The notes below the pieces were generated by a model. The model ran no database searches. It was not told where the DNA came from and was given only the letters and a program-made list of their open reading frames with translations. DNA of 64,000 nucleotides from Siderastrea radians (lineage: Eukaryota > Cnidaria > Anthozoa > Scleractinia > Rhizangiidae), in contig OZ024895.1 of the NCBI GenBank assembly GCA_964017195.1, forward strand, positions 12,640,501-12,704,500, given 5' to 3'. Positions 22,558 to 33,350 of this stretch are shown piece after piece (the stretch's first letter is position 1; every line of letters starts with the position of its first letter). The position numbers and the translations under genes were made by a program.

Positions 22558-24693
22558 ATGGAAAAACTAAGTTTTGACTACTCCATGAAGGACATCCCGA
22601 TCCCTCCCTTGAAAACGTACAAGATCAAACTGCTCGATAAGGTTGAAAGTGTCTTGAAGAGAATGCGATGGAAGGCTTTTTTCTTCCTTAACCCGTCTGC
22701 TGAGAGCCGGTCTGGCAAGTTCAACTTAAAATCCAGAAGATGCCCGCCGCCAATTGAAGACCTAAAGCCGTTTGAAGACGACATGTTTAAGATGATAGAA
22801 AACCTAAGGTTCAAGAAGGTCAGAAACAGCTTTCAAGACAAGCTGAAGCGTGATGTCAAGAAGATCAACTCGTCTGATAAAGTTCTCGTGTTTGCGGATA
22901 GGTCAAGAAATGTCTACGAACTTGAAAAACCCGAATACGAGAAGCTACTAAGAGAGAACATCACCAAGAGCTACCGTAAATCAGACGAGCAATCCATTAG
23001 CAATGTGAACCAGGAGCTGAATGACATCACTGCCAAGCTTGAAATTGGTGATAGGATCGAATCAACTGCAAGAAGGCAAGCATTTATCTCCCTTAAAGAC
23101 CACAAGGAGAACTTTCAAAACAATCCCAAATGCAGGCTACTTAACCCAGCAAAGAATAATCTAGGGCTGATCAGCAAGCAAGTACTAGACAGAGTAAACA
23201 ACAGCATCAGATCCCAAACTAACGCCAACCAATGGAGAAACACACGCTCTGTTATCGATTGGTTCTCTGATATAGAAGACAAGAGTCAGCACACCTTCCT
23301 GATTTTTGATATAGTTGATTTCTATCCGTCCATTTCTGAAGCCCTTCTAAAGTTGTCGCTAGACTACGCGAGGCAATTTACTACCATTTCTGATGAAGAT
23401 ATTGAGATTATCATGCACTCGAGGAAGACCCTTCTGTTCAGCAACAACGAACCATGGGTCAAGAGAGGTAATTCGCCTATGTTCGATGTAGCAATGGGCA
23501 GCTACGATGGCGCTGAAGTGTGTGAGCTGGTGGGTCTATATATCCTACACAAGCTTACATCCGCCTATCCCAATGGAAACATCGGCCTGTACAGGGATGA
23601 TGGCCTGGCCGTATTTAAGAATATGAGCGCAAGATCTCTTGACAAGATGAGAAAAGATTTTTCAAAGATTATTGGAGAGCTAGGCCTTCAAATAACAGCC
23701 CAATCAAATTTGAAAATTGTCAATTACCTTGACGTGACACTGAATCTCTCTACCGGAAAGTTTTGCCCGTATAGAAAGCCAGACAACTATCCGCTTTACA
23801 TAAACGCAAAGTCCAACCACCCACCTTCTATAATCAAGCACCTACCTGCAACTATAAGCACCAGAATTTCAAGCTTATCTTGTGATGCCGACGAATTTAA
23901 TAAGGCCTCGCGGGTCTACAATGATGCCCTCAAGACCAGCGGCTATCGTGAGTGCCTTCAATATGCGAGGAACAACAACCAAACAAGCCACAGACGCAGG
24001 AACAGACCAAGAAACATCATTTGGTTCAATCCGCCATACAGCGAGAATGTCCAGACGAACATTGCGAGTTCGTTCCTCCGCCTTATCGACAAGCACTTCC
24101 CCAAATCGCACGTATTACACAAGATATTCAACAGGAGTAATGTGAAGGTCAGCTATAGCTGCACGGGGAACATGTCAAGCATCATCAAGAGCCACAACGC
24201 TAAGATCCTAGCAAATAGCGGCACACGCGCCGAGTCTAAATCATGCAACTGCAGAAACAAGGACCTTTGCCCTCTTGACCGTGCATGCCTTGTCAACAAC
24301 ATCGTCTACAAAGCAACTGTCACTACCACATCCGGCGAAACAAAGGTTTATATTGGCATGGCAGAACACAGCTTCAAAACTAGATACAACAACCACAAGC
24401 TCTCTTTCAAGCACCGTAAGCATTCCCACGACACTGTCCTATCAAAGTACATCTGGGACCAAAGAGACAAAAACACCGATTTCTCGATCAAGTGGTCAAT
24501 TGTCACGCAAGCAAGCTCTTACAGGGGAAACCCGTCGCGCTGCAATTTGTGTCTGACAGAGAAGCTCTGCATTCTATCCGCTGACAGATCTACTCTCCTT
24601 AATAAGAGATCTGAATTAATCACAAAGTGCAGGCACGAAAACAAGTTTTATGCAGCCAATCAGAAGCAGGATCGCTCAAACCGCCCTCCATGA
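22558..24693 (+). CDS. Penelope-like element RT/GIY-YIG protein (711 aa)
   Basis: An intact single frame. The N terminus (residues 1-100) is basic. The RT core includes FDIVDFYPSI near residue 250 (motif A) and the catalytic box GLYRDDGLAV near residue 345. A Cys-rich linker (CNCRNKDLCPLDRAC, from residue 563) precedes a GIY-YIG endonuclease with VYKATV near 583, KVYIGM near 597 and the downstream RYNNHKLSF helix, ending in a Cys/Lys-rich tail. RT plus C-terminal GIY-YIG defines Penelope-like elements, which prime reverse transcription at nuclease-cut ends. The YRDD box differs from the YIDD of the fragment at 34.4 kb. Start chosen as the first Met after the leader. No frameshift or stop is seen. 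Confidence 0.92.
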   Translation: MEKLSFDYSMKDIPIPPLKTYKIKLLDKVESVLKRMRWKAFFFLNPSAESRSGKFNLKSRRCPPPIEDLKPFEDDMFKMIENLRFKKVRNSFQDKLKRDVKKINSSDKVLVFADRSRNVYELEKPEYEKLLRENITKSYRKSDEQSISNVNQELNDITAKLEIGDRIESTARRQAFISLKDHKENFQNNPKCRLLNPAKNNLGLISKQVLDRVNNSIRSQTNANQWRNTRSVIDWFSDIEDKSQHTFLIFDIVDFYPSISEALLKLSLDYARQFTTISDEDIEIIMHSRKTLLFSNNEPWVKRGNSPMFDVAMGSYDGAEVCELVGLYILHKLTSAYPNGNIGLYRDDGLAVFKNMSARSLDKMRKDFSKIIGELGLQITAQSNLKIVNYLDVTLNLSTGKFCPYRKPDNYPLYINAKSNHPPSIIKHLPATISTRISSLSCDADEFNKASRVYNDALKTSGYRECLQYARNNNQTSHRRRNRPRNIIWFNPPYSENVQTNIASSFLRLIDKHFPKSHVLHKIFNRSNVKVSYSCTGNMSSIIKSHNAKILANSGTRAESKSCNCRNKDLCPLDRACLVNNIVYKATVTTTSGETKVYIGMAEHSFKTRYNNHKLSFKHRKHSHDTVLSKYIWDQRDKNTDFSIKWSIVTQASSYRGNPSRCNLCLTEKLCILSADRSTLLNKRSELITKCRHENKFYAANQKQDRSNRPP

Positions 24694-24802
24694 ATGTAGT
24701 TTAAATTTTCTTTCGACTGCCATTAACGGCACAGTCTGATGATCGCCTTGTGCGTGAAACTTAAGTAACTGTCCGTGCAGTCTCCATCTTTTAATTATAG
24801 TA

Positions 24803-24870
24803 TTCCGCTCTGCATGTATTTGCATCGAGCACTCACTCGATTGTGTGAAACCATTTGCATTTTTTTTGTT

Positions 24871-24903
<33 letters not shown>

Positions 24904-25157
24904 GTATGTAAGTAATGTAATGATAAGAGTACTGTTTGTAGCGTGTTAATGTAAATTTAAAAAAAAGTAAAGAGAAGAAAAAACTGTGAACTCTAAAAAA
25001 ATCCGCATGTGTAGGGTTAGTAAACGCATTATAAGCAGTAGCATAAGCAATAGTATCGTATGTAGCGTAAGTAATTTCTATTGCAGTAAGCTTGTAATAG
25101 TATTGTAAGCAATGTGTCTGTGTTGTAATAAAGGTTGCATTCAGTTAAAAAAAAAAA
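24803..25157 (+). mobile_element. Retroelement 3' end with poly(A)
   Basis: AT-rich sequence with a TATG run (about 24870-24900), an AATAAA signal near 25127 and a 12-nt A tract at about 25146-25157. It looks like the 3' end of a plus-strand retroposed sequence, possibly the continuation of the L1-like 3' UTR split by the Penelope-like insertion. No coding region. Confidence 0.4.
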
Positions 25158-26445
25158 AGTTCCGGTGCAAGGCGTTTGTTACTGACATTTAATCGAATTC
25201 GTCTTATTCTGAGTGGACTGCTCAACCTTCCTCCATTTTGAAAGCAAAATAACGAAGGATGAGAGAGAGATAAAAGCTATGCAAAGGAGGGCGTAGACAG
25301 GAAATATCGGTAGAGAAACAAAACTACTGTATGAAAACCATTTTGGGTTTTTTTAATGGTTTTACGGAAGAAAGCTGGCGATTGTTTGCATTTTTAATTT
25401 TTCAGGATTGTTTACAATTTCAGGTCCGTACAAACTCATATTACGGTCTACTTGTGATCATGGCCCGAGTAAGAACACGACGTTTAAAACAACGGCTGAC
25501 TAAACGTAAATAAGCCACATGGGGCTTGAGTGCTATCAGAGCAACACCTTCTGGATAAGAACCGTTTTATACATGGACGGAGCACATATTAGTGAACCCT
25601 GATGGGCAAGTTTAACTACAGGGAAATAATTTCTGAATATGCCCAACACACAACAACGGACCAGTAACACAACCACAGCAACGTCATTTGTACCTCTTGG
25701 TTTCCACGAAATGGTGTAAAAACACTATTTCGGCACTGTTTGGCGCGGATAAATGCAAGGTGTTGGCTTAAACGTTCCTGTTATTACTTTAAGAGGCACA
25801 TAGATATCTTCCAAAGTTTCAACTCTTGATCTCATGTAGCTTTTTCAAGACGAAGAACAACAATTAATATTAAAGCTTTCAGAAAAATTGTTCTTTTTAA
25901 AATACACTGTCGCAAGCCCGTCATCTGTTCCCGTTCAATTCGCTTTCGTCTTTTTAAAATTCACTGTCGATTCAGTTCTCCAGTTTTTTCGGACTTTAAT
26001 TGCTTTATAAAGGCGACGAGTGTTCTATATGTTCTCAGGCTTCAGTACAGAGGTCATCGGGATTGTGTGTTGAAAAGGGATAAAGGGGAGTAAGCCTCTC
26101 GTCAAGAAGCTACAGTAGGCAGCTCAAAACTGTTTTAAACTGACAAGTTCGCTGTTGTCAACCTTCCATAGTGAAAATGTCATAAAGAGAAATGACTGGT
26201 ATGAAGGCTAATAATGATAATAATATTTATCACTTGTAGTGCGCATATTTTATGAGTATAATCATATGCGCATTACAATCTTGCATTAAAAAATAACTAA
26301 TTTATCATGGCGATATGTTTATTTGCTAAAAGAATGGCTACAAGAATGGCGTTTTTTTAATGTACAAGCATCTGTTCCTTGTGAATTTGACTAACATCGT
26401 CATTGGCAACAAGTTAAGTAAAAGCCCTGGGCAAATATTCCATAC
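25158..26445. other. 3' flank of Ig gene A; no gene seen
   Basis: About 25960-26160 resembles 56095-56290 (shared GATAAAGGGGAG, CAAGAAGCTACAG-type stretches), consistent with 3' flanks of duplicated Ig units. Short frames only. Confidence 0.45.
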
Positions 26446-26850
26446 CTCTAACATCAATCCGTATGTTATATGCCCAAGAAATTCCATCTGTCAGTGAAAT
26501 CCTGCACTGGAATATAGCTTTCTCTCTTTCAGTGACTTTGTTTATTGTCAAAGTAGAAAATTCACTCGTGCTGTCGATACTGAACCGAGTCCTGTAATCA
26601 TGCCTGTCATAAACTGTTGAACTTCCGCCTACTACAAATCCTACATCATCTTGCGGGTTGACGCCATCATTAATAGAAACAAAGGCCAGTGTGATGCTCT
26701 GACCAGCTAAAAGAGTATAATTCCATCTCACATGATAATCTGTACTTCCATTCAGCACTTGGATAACAGCAGTTTGAATGTCAGCGGGATTATTCCCTGG
26801 GTTAGTTTGGTTCCAAGCTGGAGGAGGAGCAGTCCACACAAATATAGCAT
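26446..26850 (-). CDS. Ig-domain exon of Ig gene A
   Basis: A 405-bp phase 1-1 exon with acceptor CTTGCAG (exon start 26850) and donor GTTAGAG|GTATGG (exon end 26446). It encodes WTAPPPAWNQT, a B strand YHVRWNYTLLAGQ with Trp where Cys is usual, RFSIDSTSEFSTLTI, and AIFQCRISLTDG with the F-strand Cys. It is compatible in phase with the signal exon at 28115-28184. If the donor is skipped, the protein ends GMEYLPRAFT, giving a secreted single-Ig protein of about 160 residues. Function unknown; Ig proteins of this kind in cnidarians are candidates for recognition or adhesion, which is inference. Confidence 0.8.
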
Positions 26851-26906
26851 CTGCAAGAAATTTAATCTCATTTCGTGTTCTTTATAGCTAATGCAACGGA
26901 TGGGTC

Positions 26907-27192
26907 GTACTGTCAATACTGAACCGAGTCCTGTGATCACGTCTGTCATATACTGTTTAAGTACCGCCTGGTACTACAAATCCTATATCATCGCGCGGGT
27001 TAACGCCATCATTAATGGCAACAAAGGTCAGTGAGATGGTTTGATTAGCTAAGAGAGTGTAATTCCACCTCAGAATAACATTGGTGCTTCCATTTAGCAC
27101 TTGAAAAACAGATGTTTGAATGTCAGTGGGTTATTCCCTGGGTTAGTTTGGTTGCAAGCTGGAGGAGGAGCAGTCCAGATAAATTGAGCATC
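26907..27192 (-). pseudogene. Truncated duplicate Ig exon
   Basis: Repeats the first two thirds of the Ig exon (acceptor CTTTGCAG then AGCTTGCAACCAAACTAACC-type sequence through the RFSIDS region). It stops at the equivalent of residue about 90, lacks the F-strand Cys region, has an in-frame TAA in the GGTACTTAAACAG stretch and a one-base deletion near 27130. It lies in the intron between the signal exon and the intact Ig exon. Confidence 0.8.
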
Positions 27193-28114
27193 TGCAAAGA
27201 ATTGGCCAAATGTTAAAAAGAGTCATTTTTTGGCCTTTATGGCAAATGTATTAAATGGAAGATGGGTTCATATCTATCAAAAGAAAGCAAATAAATAAAA
27301 TGGTCCACATGAAACAAAATTGTATTTTGTTTTGTTTTTTTCTTTCTTTCAGATAATACTTTACTACACTTAGGAGATGGGTAGATAATTAAGAATATAA
27401 AGTTCCATTCTACACGTCAGGACGTCAACCTCTTTGTCAGGAGCCAATTCAAATGATAGATTTGTGGTCACCTACGTGACTGAGGAAAGTTGATTTTAGC
27501 TTCGCCTCATATATTGTGCCAACAGTTGGACGTAACGTAGCTGAAAGTAGTTCTTCTCATTTCCTCTCGAAAGAAAAAAAAGATAAGCAAACTCACGCAC
27601 GTCACAAAAGTTGGCGAAGTGTGACTGCGTCTCAGTTAGATGCAGTGGAGCATTAACTTGCCTTGTGGGTTATTACAGATATACCCAGCAAAAGCTCGTG
27701 AGGAACCTGGATATTTTATTCATGTTGCTATATTATAAAAGGTTATATATATTACACTTATTATGGACTCGCACCTCTTTGCAAAATATGCTTATTTTTG
27801 GAGCATACTGACTGGAAGTTTAATTAACCCCATCGGTAATTAGACGCTTGGAATCCAAAGAACACATCATTGCAAAGACACCATACTTAAATAAGTCAAT
27901 TGATGTTTCAACAGTTTACTGGGTGCACTTTGATATCAAGTTGTCCAGCAGAAAAGTTAATCTGACGTTGAAATACAGCAGACATTAAACAAGTAACTGA
28001 TGCAGACAGACCCGTAATCACGAATTTACGCTGAATACTGTTTGGAACCGGCTGTGAAAACTTCCTCGCTTAAAGAGATTCATTCAAACACAACGGAAAG
28101 AGAAAATTTCTTAC

Positions 28115-28184
28115 CTGATAAAGGAACACAAACAGTAACAATGACAACGAGAAAACGGGCGCTTAGTGAAACAACTTCCGCCAT
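28115..28184 (-). CDS. Signal-peptide exon of Ig gene A
   Basis: ATG at 28184, 23 codons plus one base, ending TTATCAG|GTAAGAAA. It encodes MAEVVSLSARFLVVIVTVCV followed by PLS, a short N region, a hydrophobic core and a small-residue end, typical of a secretory signal. The phase 1 donor matches the phase 1 Ig exon. The paralogous exon at 42891-42960 differs by one residue (P to S). Too short for ordinary frame finding, but supported by the duplicate and by splice phase. Confidence 0.85.
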
Positions 28185-29340
28185 TGATATATGTGGATGA
28201 CGAAATGCGGATCAAGTGGCTGATCAAGCACGTCACGCCACGCAGCTCTATTCAAATCCCTTAAGGGAGCATGCGCCCCTGCACTTTCAGCCAAACAAAT
28301 AGCCTGCGTTGCAGACAGTCCACACCGCCGGTATATTCCTACATCTAGATTTTGAGTGACACGTCCAGCTGCACCGCAGGCTACCAAATGAAGACAACAA
28401 CAGGATCGCAACATGAATTTTCTTCACAAAAGGGAAAAGGATAGTAAACATTTCATCTTTCTTATGAACTCTCTTTGTTTGTTTGTTTTTCTTGGAATTT
28501 TCTCCTTCTTCGCTTCAACGTAAATTTTGATGGCGGATGTTCCTGATGCTTTTTTAAATATAAATGTGTTTGTTGAAATTAAAAGTTGTACATGTGTAAT
28601 GTAAGTTGTTTTTCTTCGACATTTGATATATTTCCTACAAACCCTTTTTCTATGTAGACTTCCCTTCCTTCAGCTTGGAAACAAACTAAGTCCTTGAAAT
28701 CCAGCTGATATCTGGACTGTAGTTGGCTATGTGGGGTGCTGAATAAAACTGCGCGATGGGCTAGTATCCTCGGAGTAAAATGTACAGAACATAAAGAAGA
28801 AATTGTTAGAACATCAATTAAACACAATAATTATCAAATTTTCAGTCACGGTTTATTAAATTTCTTGCTTTCTGATTGGTTCACCGCACTCAGGTTATCA
28901 GGGAATAACCTTGCTTTTTACCTTATAAGGAAATTGGATGACATGTTAACAGTGCTGTGGCATTCAAAAATGTTTGCTGCAGAGAAAACTTTTGTCCAAA
29001 ATATGGCAAAATCATTCAGCTTGTTGGGTATGAAGTGATTATAACCATCTTGGCGCTGTCACCTAATTTCCAACGTGCGCCCGTGAAAAAACTGTTAATT
29101 GTCGTTAATAGGGTATGCTTCAACGTATAGATTGGCTAATACGATTATACCTGAGACAACGTCGATTAACTGTGAGTATAAATTACAATACAAAGATTGA
29201 TTGCTAAAGAAATGGGCATGTCGGATGAGAAGCGTTCCTTACTTTGACGACCAAACATTTGCGAATCACGTGATCCATCAATCAGGTGTCTTTATTTTAA
29301 GACGTTTGAAGCTTAAAACTGTGCCGTGAAAACGACAGCA

Positions 29341-29444
29341 TAGCCTTAGAAAACAACCGACGTCTTACGGGGTCGCCACTTGAGTCCTCGTTTTGCGAGA
29401 GCTCAGGGGCGACCTCGCGAAACGTCGGCTGTTTTCTCAGGCTA
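29341..29444. mobile_element. 104-bp MITE, unit 1 copy
   Basis: Inverted ends TAGCC(T)TAGAAAAC and GTTTTCTCAGGCTA with GCCGACGTTTCGCG-type subterminal sequence. An 8-bp direct repeat CGACAGCA flanks it (29333-29340 and 29446-29453, one base offset). Present at the same place in the other unit (44179-44282), so it predates the duplication. Confidence 0.75.
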
Positions 29445-30067
29445 GCGACAGCATAGAAAAAAATAAGGTTGCGCCTGGGTACATAGAGACACAATGTAAA
29501 GTAAAGTATCTTTTCTAAGTCTACCGCTCGATACGTCATTACTTTGTAAGGCTTTCCGATTCCACGTTACTCTAACAGGTATGCGGTAAAAGGATAATCT
29601 AAAAGAATAACATCCAAAGGTCACTTGCAAAGTTAAAAGTTGTGTGCTCCCTGATTTGCATGCCTTCTTGCAAAAAAAAAAAGCATTTGTAGGCATTTAG
29701 ACACAGCTCTTTTGCTGCTATTATCAGCTATTGCCTGATTTTTGTTTGCTTGATTAATTGTTTTGCAAAGAATGTTCTAGAAAACATCATTTCCGTAACG
29801 TTTCGTGCGCATGAGTACGACGTGTTTCAATACTTTATTTCCTTACTTCGCATAATGATTGGTCATGTGGTTGTTAGCATTTTTCTTAAATTACAACTGA
29901 AATAAAGTGGTATTTTCAATCCATTGTCAACCAACTCAACTGGAACTCTTTATTCTAGCAATAGCACAGTTAACAAGGTGTCTCTAAATGTTTCTGTAAC
30001 AGACAAAAGGAACATACCAAAAAAAAGTTTTACTCTCTTACATGAGTATCCCATCAACAAATGATAT

Positions 30068-30073
30068 TTTATT
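30068..30073 (-). terminator. AATAAA polyadenylation signal of the MADF-BESS gene
   Basis: On the minus strand AATAAA begins 59 nt past the stop codon, implying a very short 3' UTR. Confidence 0.6.
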
Positions 30074-30131
30074 TAAACTAGCAAAGTAATTGGGTTGTTA
30101 AAATTCTCTTCTGCTTGAATAACATTTGTGT

Positions 30132-31602
30132 TCACTGATTAAGTTCCTGTAAGAAACTAGGTTGTTGTTGGAAAAAATGACCAGGTGGAAAGATCCTCCT
30201 CTGGTTTTCAGGGTCAGGGCTTGACGAACGAGGTACTCCTGGTGCACCAATAGTTGTAGTTGATGATTCTCCCGAGTGCAAGAAATCAGAACTTGCATTC
30301 AGACTTCCACTAAGTAGATTACCACCTTGCAAAATTGGAGCAACAGGTGAGGTACTTCTCTCCCAATTGCCTCTTAATGGAGTGCTTGCTCTCACCTGAT
30401 GGTCATACATTAATTGACTGATTTTCATTTTGATCATGATTTTGTCATGTGAACCCATTTTTCTTAGCTGAGAGGCAATTAATTCTCCAAATAAGGTATC
30501 TTCATCTCTTTCATTGGTTTTGTGCTTTTCCTTAACACAAGCCACCAAACTGGATCCAATTTCCTGTAACACCTTCAACTCATCATTGGCAGCACCCATG
30601 TTTTCCACCCTGTGGTTAAATCAAACAAAAAACCTGACATAGTTTCTAAAACGTAACAAGCACTAATAGTTCTTCAAAATGTAAGCAATGTAGCTTTCTT
30701 TCCTATCAAAGTGCACATAATTTATTATAATTAATGACGTACGTTGTTCCAAATGCCCTGTAATTTTTACAGTCACATTCGGGACTGAATATATCACTTT
30801 CCCAAACTACATAACTACACAAAAGTGTTTCTTTGGGAATCTGTTAACAAAATGCTCTTTTTATTCTGGTTCATGCTCTGCCCATGTCTGCCCTCATGAC
30901 AAAAATTTCTGTTCTAGAAGAATTCATTCGGCACAGACCTCACGTTGTGAAAAAAATAGCCTAACATTGAGATAATGTGACCCCCTACCTTGCTTTTTTA
31001 ACGTATTTAGGACGACCAGTTGTTCGAGACTCAATTTTCTCAGGTAAACAACTGTCAGATTTCTCTGAGATGGAACTGTCGTTTTCGTCCCCGTCTTTTC
31101 GTTCGCCATCTTCTGCTAGATCATCTTCACTTTCATTCACGTCGACACGAATAACATTAGTTTTCGTTCTTCTTGGTGCAATGTATGGGTCAAGCCATGC
31201 CCTGAACGGAAACATGTCTGAGGTAGCTACTTTGGTTTCTTCTACATCCTTTGCCCCGGCACCAGAAATTTTCTTTTCCTTGATTTTCTTTTTGTCTTTA
31301 ACATAACGGTTTCTGAGACATCGGAACAGGGTCAGAGCTTCTTCCCCTATTCAATGCAACAGAAAATGTACGATTATACTGAGGGTTGGAAAACCATTTC
31401 TATATAAACTGGATGTAAGCTTATTTACTTTTTATTTTCTATCGAAAAACATACCGTTTTGTAGTCCCAATTCTGTTGCCACATCCGTCCAGGCAAGAGT
31501 TTTCTTCAATTTATCTTTGAATTCTGCACAACTTTTGTCATAAAGCACCGGATATTTCCTTACACTCTCCGCCAATTTCTCGTCTGAAATGGAATTCGCC
31601 AT
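30132..31602 (-). CDS. MADF-BESS domain DNA-binding protein, complete, three exons
   Basis: Exons 31602-31455, 31346-30989 and 30609-30132, all with GT-AG introns and matching phases (1, then 2), give about 327 residues. Exon 1 and the start of exon 2 form a MADF (Myb/SANT-like) domain: LAESVRKYPVLYDK, TLAWTDVATELGL, then EEALTLFRCLRNRYVKDKKK and a late FPFRAWLDPYIAPRRT. A long acidic region (NESEDDLAEDGERKDGDEND) follows. Exon 3 carries a BESS-type protein-interaction motif (DEDTLFGELIASQLRKMGSH...KISQLMYDHQ) and a Ser/Pro-rich tail. MADF-BESS proteins bind DNA in the nucleus and usually regulate transcription; related MADF proteins also accompany PIF/Harbinger transposases. No stops or frameshifts. 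It lies in a block absent from the second duplicated unit. Confidence 0.92.
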
Positions 31603-31654
31603 CTTGCTTTCAACTCACTGAGCCGTGGTGGCATGGAACCGATGGAACCTGTGT

Positions 31655-31862
31655 TTTTTACCTTGCGTTTGCATTTGCGTTTGTGTTGCCCCGGTTCACA
31701 CGTGTGAAATGCAAACGCAAGCGCAAATGCAAACGCAAGAAAATGAAAATTTTTCCATTTCTTGCGTCGGCGCTTGCGTTTGCGTTTGCATTTGCGTTAG
31801 GGTAGTTCACACGTGTATTTCCTTGCGTTTGCATTTGCGTCGCCCGTGTGAACCAGGCTTTA
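31655..31862. mobile_element. Inverted-repeat element made of TTGCGTTTGCATTTGCG units
   Basis: Five or more copies of a TTGCGTTTGCATTTGCG-like unit occur in both orientations, with GGTTCACACGTGTGAA near the left and CGTGTGAACC at the right. It can fold into a long hairpin. It sits 50-260 bp upstream of the MADF-BESS start codon. Class unknown; exact ends uncertain. Confidence 0.6.
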
Positions 31863-32213
31863 GTTCAGTTTTAATTTAGTTTATCGTAAAACCAATACGA
31901 AATATTTACGAACTAAGTTTATTTACTATCCACTTTAAGTTTTAGTTTGCGCGGGAAACACTCCACATGCATTCACCTGTTCCACCTGCATTACCTGCAT
32001 TCACCTGTTCTTTTAGTCGCCTTCCATACTGATGGCTAATAACGCTATTAGATAAGGACTAAACTAAGCTATAATTTTAGGCTTCACTGAGCTCGGCACG
32101 ATGCCGTAATCCACTCTTTCCAGCTAATTGTCCATTCCGTCTACTAATCAATTAAGCCCACTAACGCCCCCTAAATTATTACTAAGGCTATAACATGATC
32201 GTTTCTTATATTT
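31862..32213. repeat. Duplicated flank, copy 1
   Basis: Aligns with 56334-56813 (shared TTTTAATTTAGTTTATCG through CATGATCGTTTCTTATATTT). Copy 2 carries a 149-bp palindromic insertion. Copy 1 ends where the dispersed repeat starts. Confidence 0.85.
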
Positions 32214-33350
32214 CTTATTATTAAAAACTGGTTTAGGTATATTGGATTTCTAGTATTTTGATTGGCTGAACGGAGCCAGGCTATCAGCTCATATACCTGC
32301 TGCGACCAAATGTGGTCAATAAACACTCAACAAAGTGAGCTGAAAGTTTCTTTTCCTCGTGAGCAACTCGGCGAGAAAAATGGACAAGTCAGAAAAATCA
32401 CTTGGCAGCGAATTTAAATTAAGCAACAGTGTCGTCTATCACAAGTCAAAATTGTTCCGTAGTGCTTGATTTCTTTAATAAGAAAAGGAACTGTGCAGAA
32501 ATAGAAATTTAAGCATCAAGCCTTGTGTTTACAATTAATTTCTTTCATCGATCGTCACGTCGATCATTAAAACTGAGCAAGCGGTAGGTTTTATCAGGGA
32601 GGCTTTTCACTTCAAAATATCAAGACAACACATAAAATAAAACACAGTGAAATGGGGGAGGAACATTTAATAAAAACTATCACATTGATGGCGAGTCGGT
32701 GTGAAAATCACGAAGCAGTCTAAACAAGTACTAAACGACCTACAGCTGCAAACTACCAAGAAGGCAGGGCGAAATTTTTTTCGGTTTAAACACGCTAAAT
32801 TGACACTGGTTTACCTGCACTCGTTGTGGCTCTGTGTTCCAACAGGACCAAATGCTCAGATAGCAATCGTATGCCGTGTAAACGGAGTTGAATGTTGTTT
32901 TTACCATTCTGTCTGCAACCTCTAAACCGAGAACAACTGCGTTGTATACTTTGTGTTTAACGAACTATGATGGTGAATTCGTATGTTCCCCGCTACAGTA
33001 ATCATGCTTCTCAGCTTCATAGAAATTACCTCTTCACGTTCAAATTAGTTCTGTCTTCAGTTCGATCAAACACGCACATGATGGCTCCGTTGTGCGAATG
33101 GATTACAAACTTGTCCCGTTTCATCTCCAGCAGTTAATCAGGAGTACCCAACGGAACCGCTCCGCAAAAAATCCGTTCTTCGGGCTATTCTTGAGCTGGC
33201 TGGCAAATTTTTAACCGGCATTGAAATCTTGCTGGGAATTTACTGTTAGCGAAGGCTTGCTGGGAACTGTGGCCCATATTACGCTCTGGTTGGAAAAAAT
33301 TTAACTCTTCCGGCTGGCCTGACAAATTGTCACCTACTGTGGCTGGCAAA

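Larger units (their letters stand above)
20363..24802. repeat. 4.4-kb inverted repeat of two Penelope-like elements
   Basis: The left arm 20363-22507 and right arm 22656-24802 (about 2.15 kb each) are reverse complements, separated by 148 bp. Comparing the encoded proteins shows a single residue difference (K versus R in VFADKSRNV/VFADRSRNV). The spacer is the 5' part of the right-hand element plus its leader. Confidence 0.95.
27610..29850. repeat. Segmental duplication, unit 1 (Ig gene A 5' part and upstream)
   Basis: Matches 42367-44312 and, beyond a LINE insertion, 55696-56015. The duplicated segment covers the signal exon and about 1.6 kb upstream. The Ig exons and the near 3' flank (26.2-26.9 kb versus 40.6-41.75 kb) are also paralogous. 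Divergence is moderate, with many small indels. Confidence 0.85.

Noticed and set aside
28163..28414. 83-codon minus-strand frame overlapping the Ig gene A signal exon
   Set aside because: It is in another frame than the signal peptide, ends just past the ATG, and its paralogue (43014-43226) stops early and diverges. It is 5' leader sequence, not a conserved protein.
31625..31879. 84-codon Cys/Val-rich frame
   Set aside because: It translates the TTGCGTTTGCATTTGCG repeat units and has no independent support.
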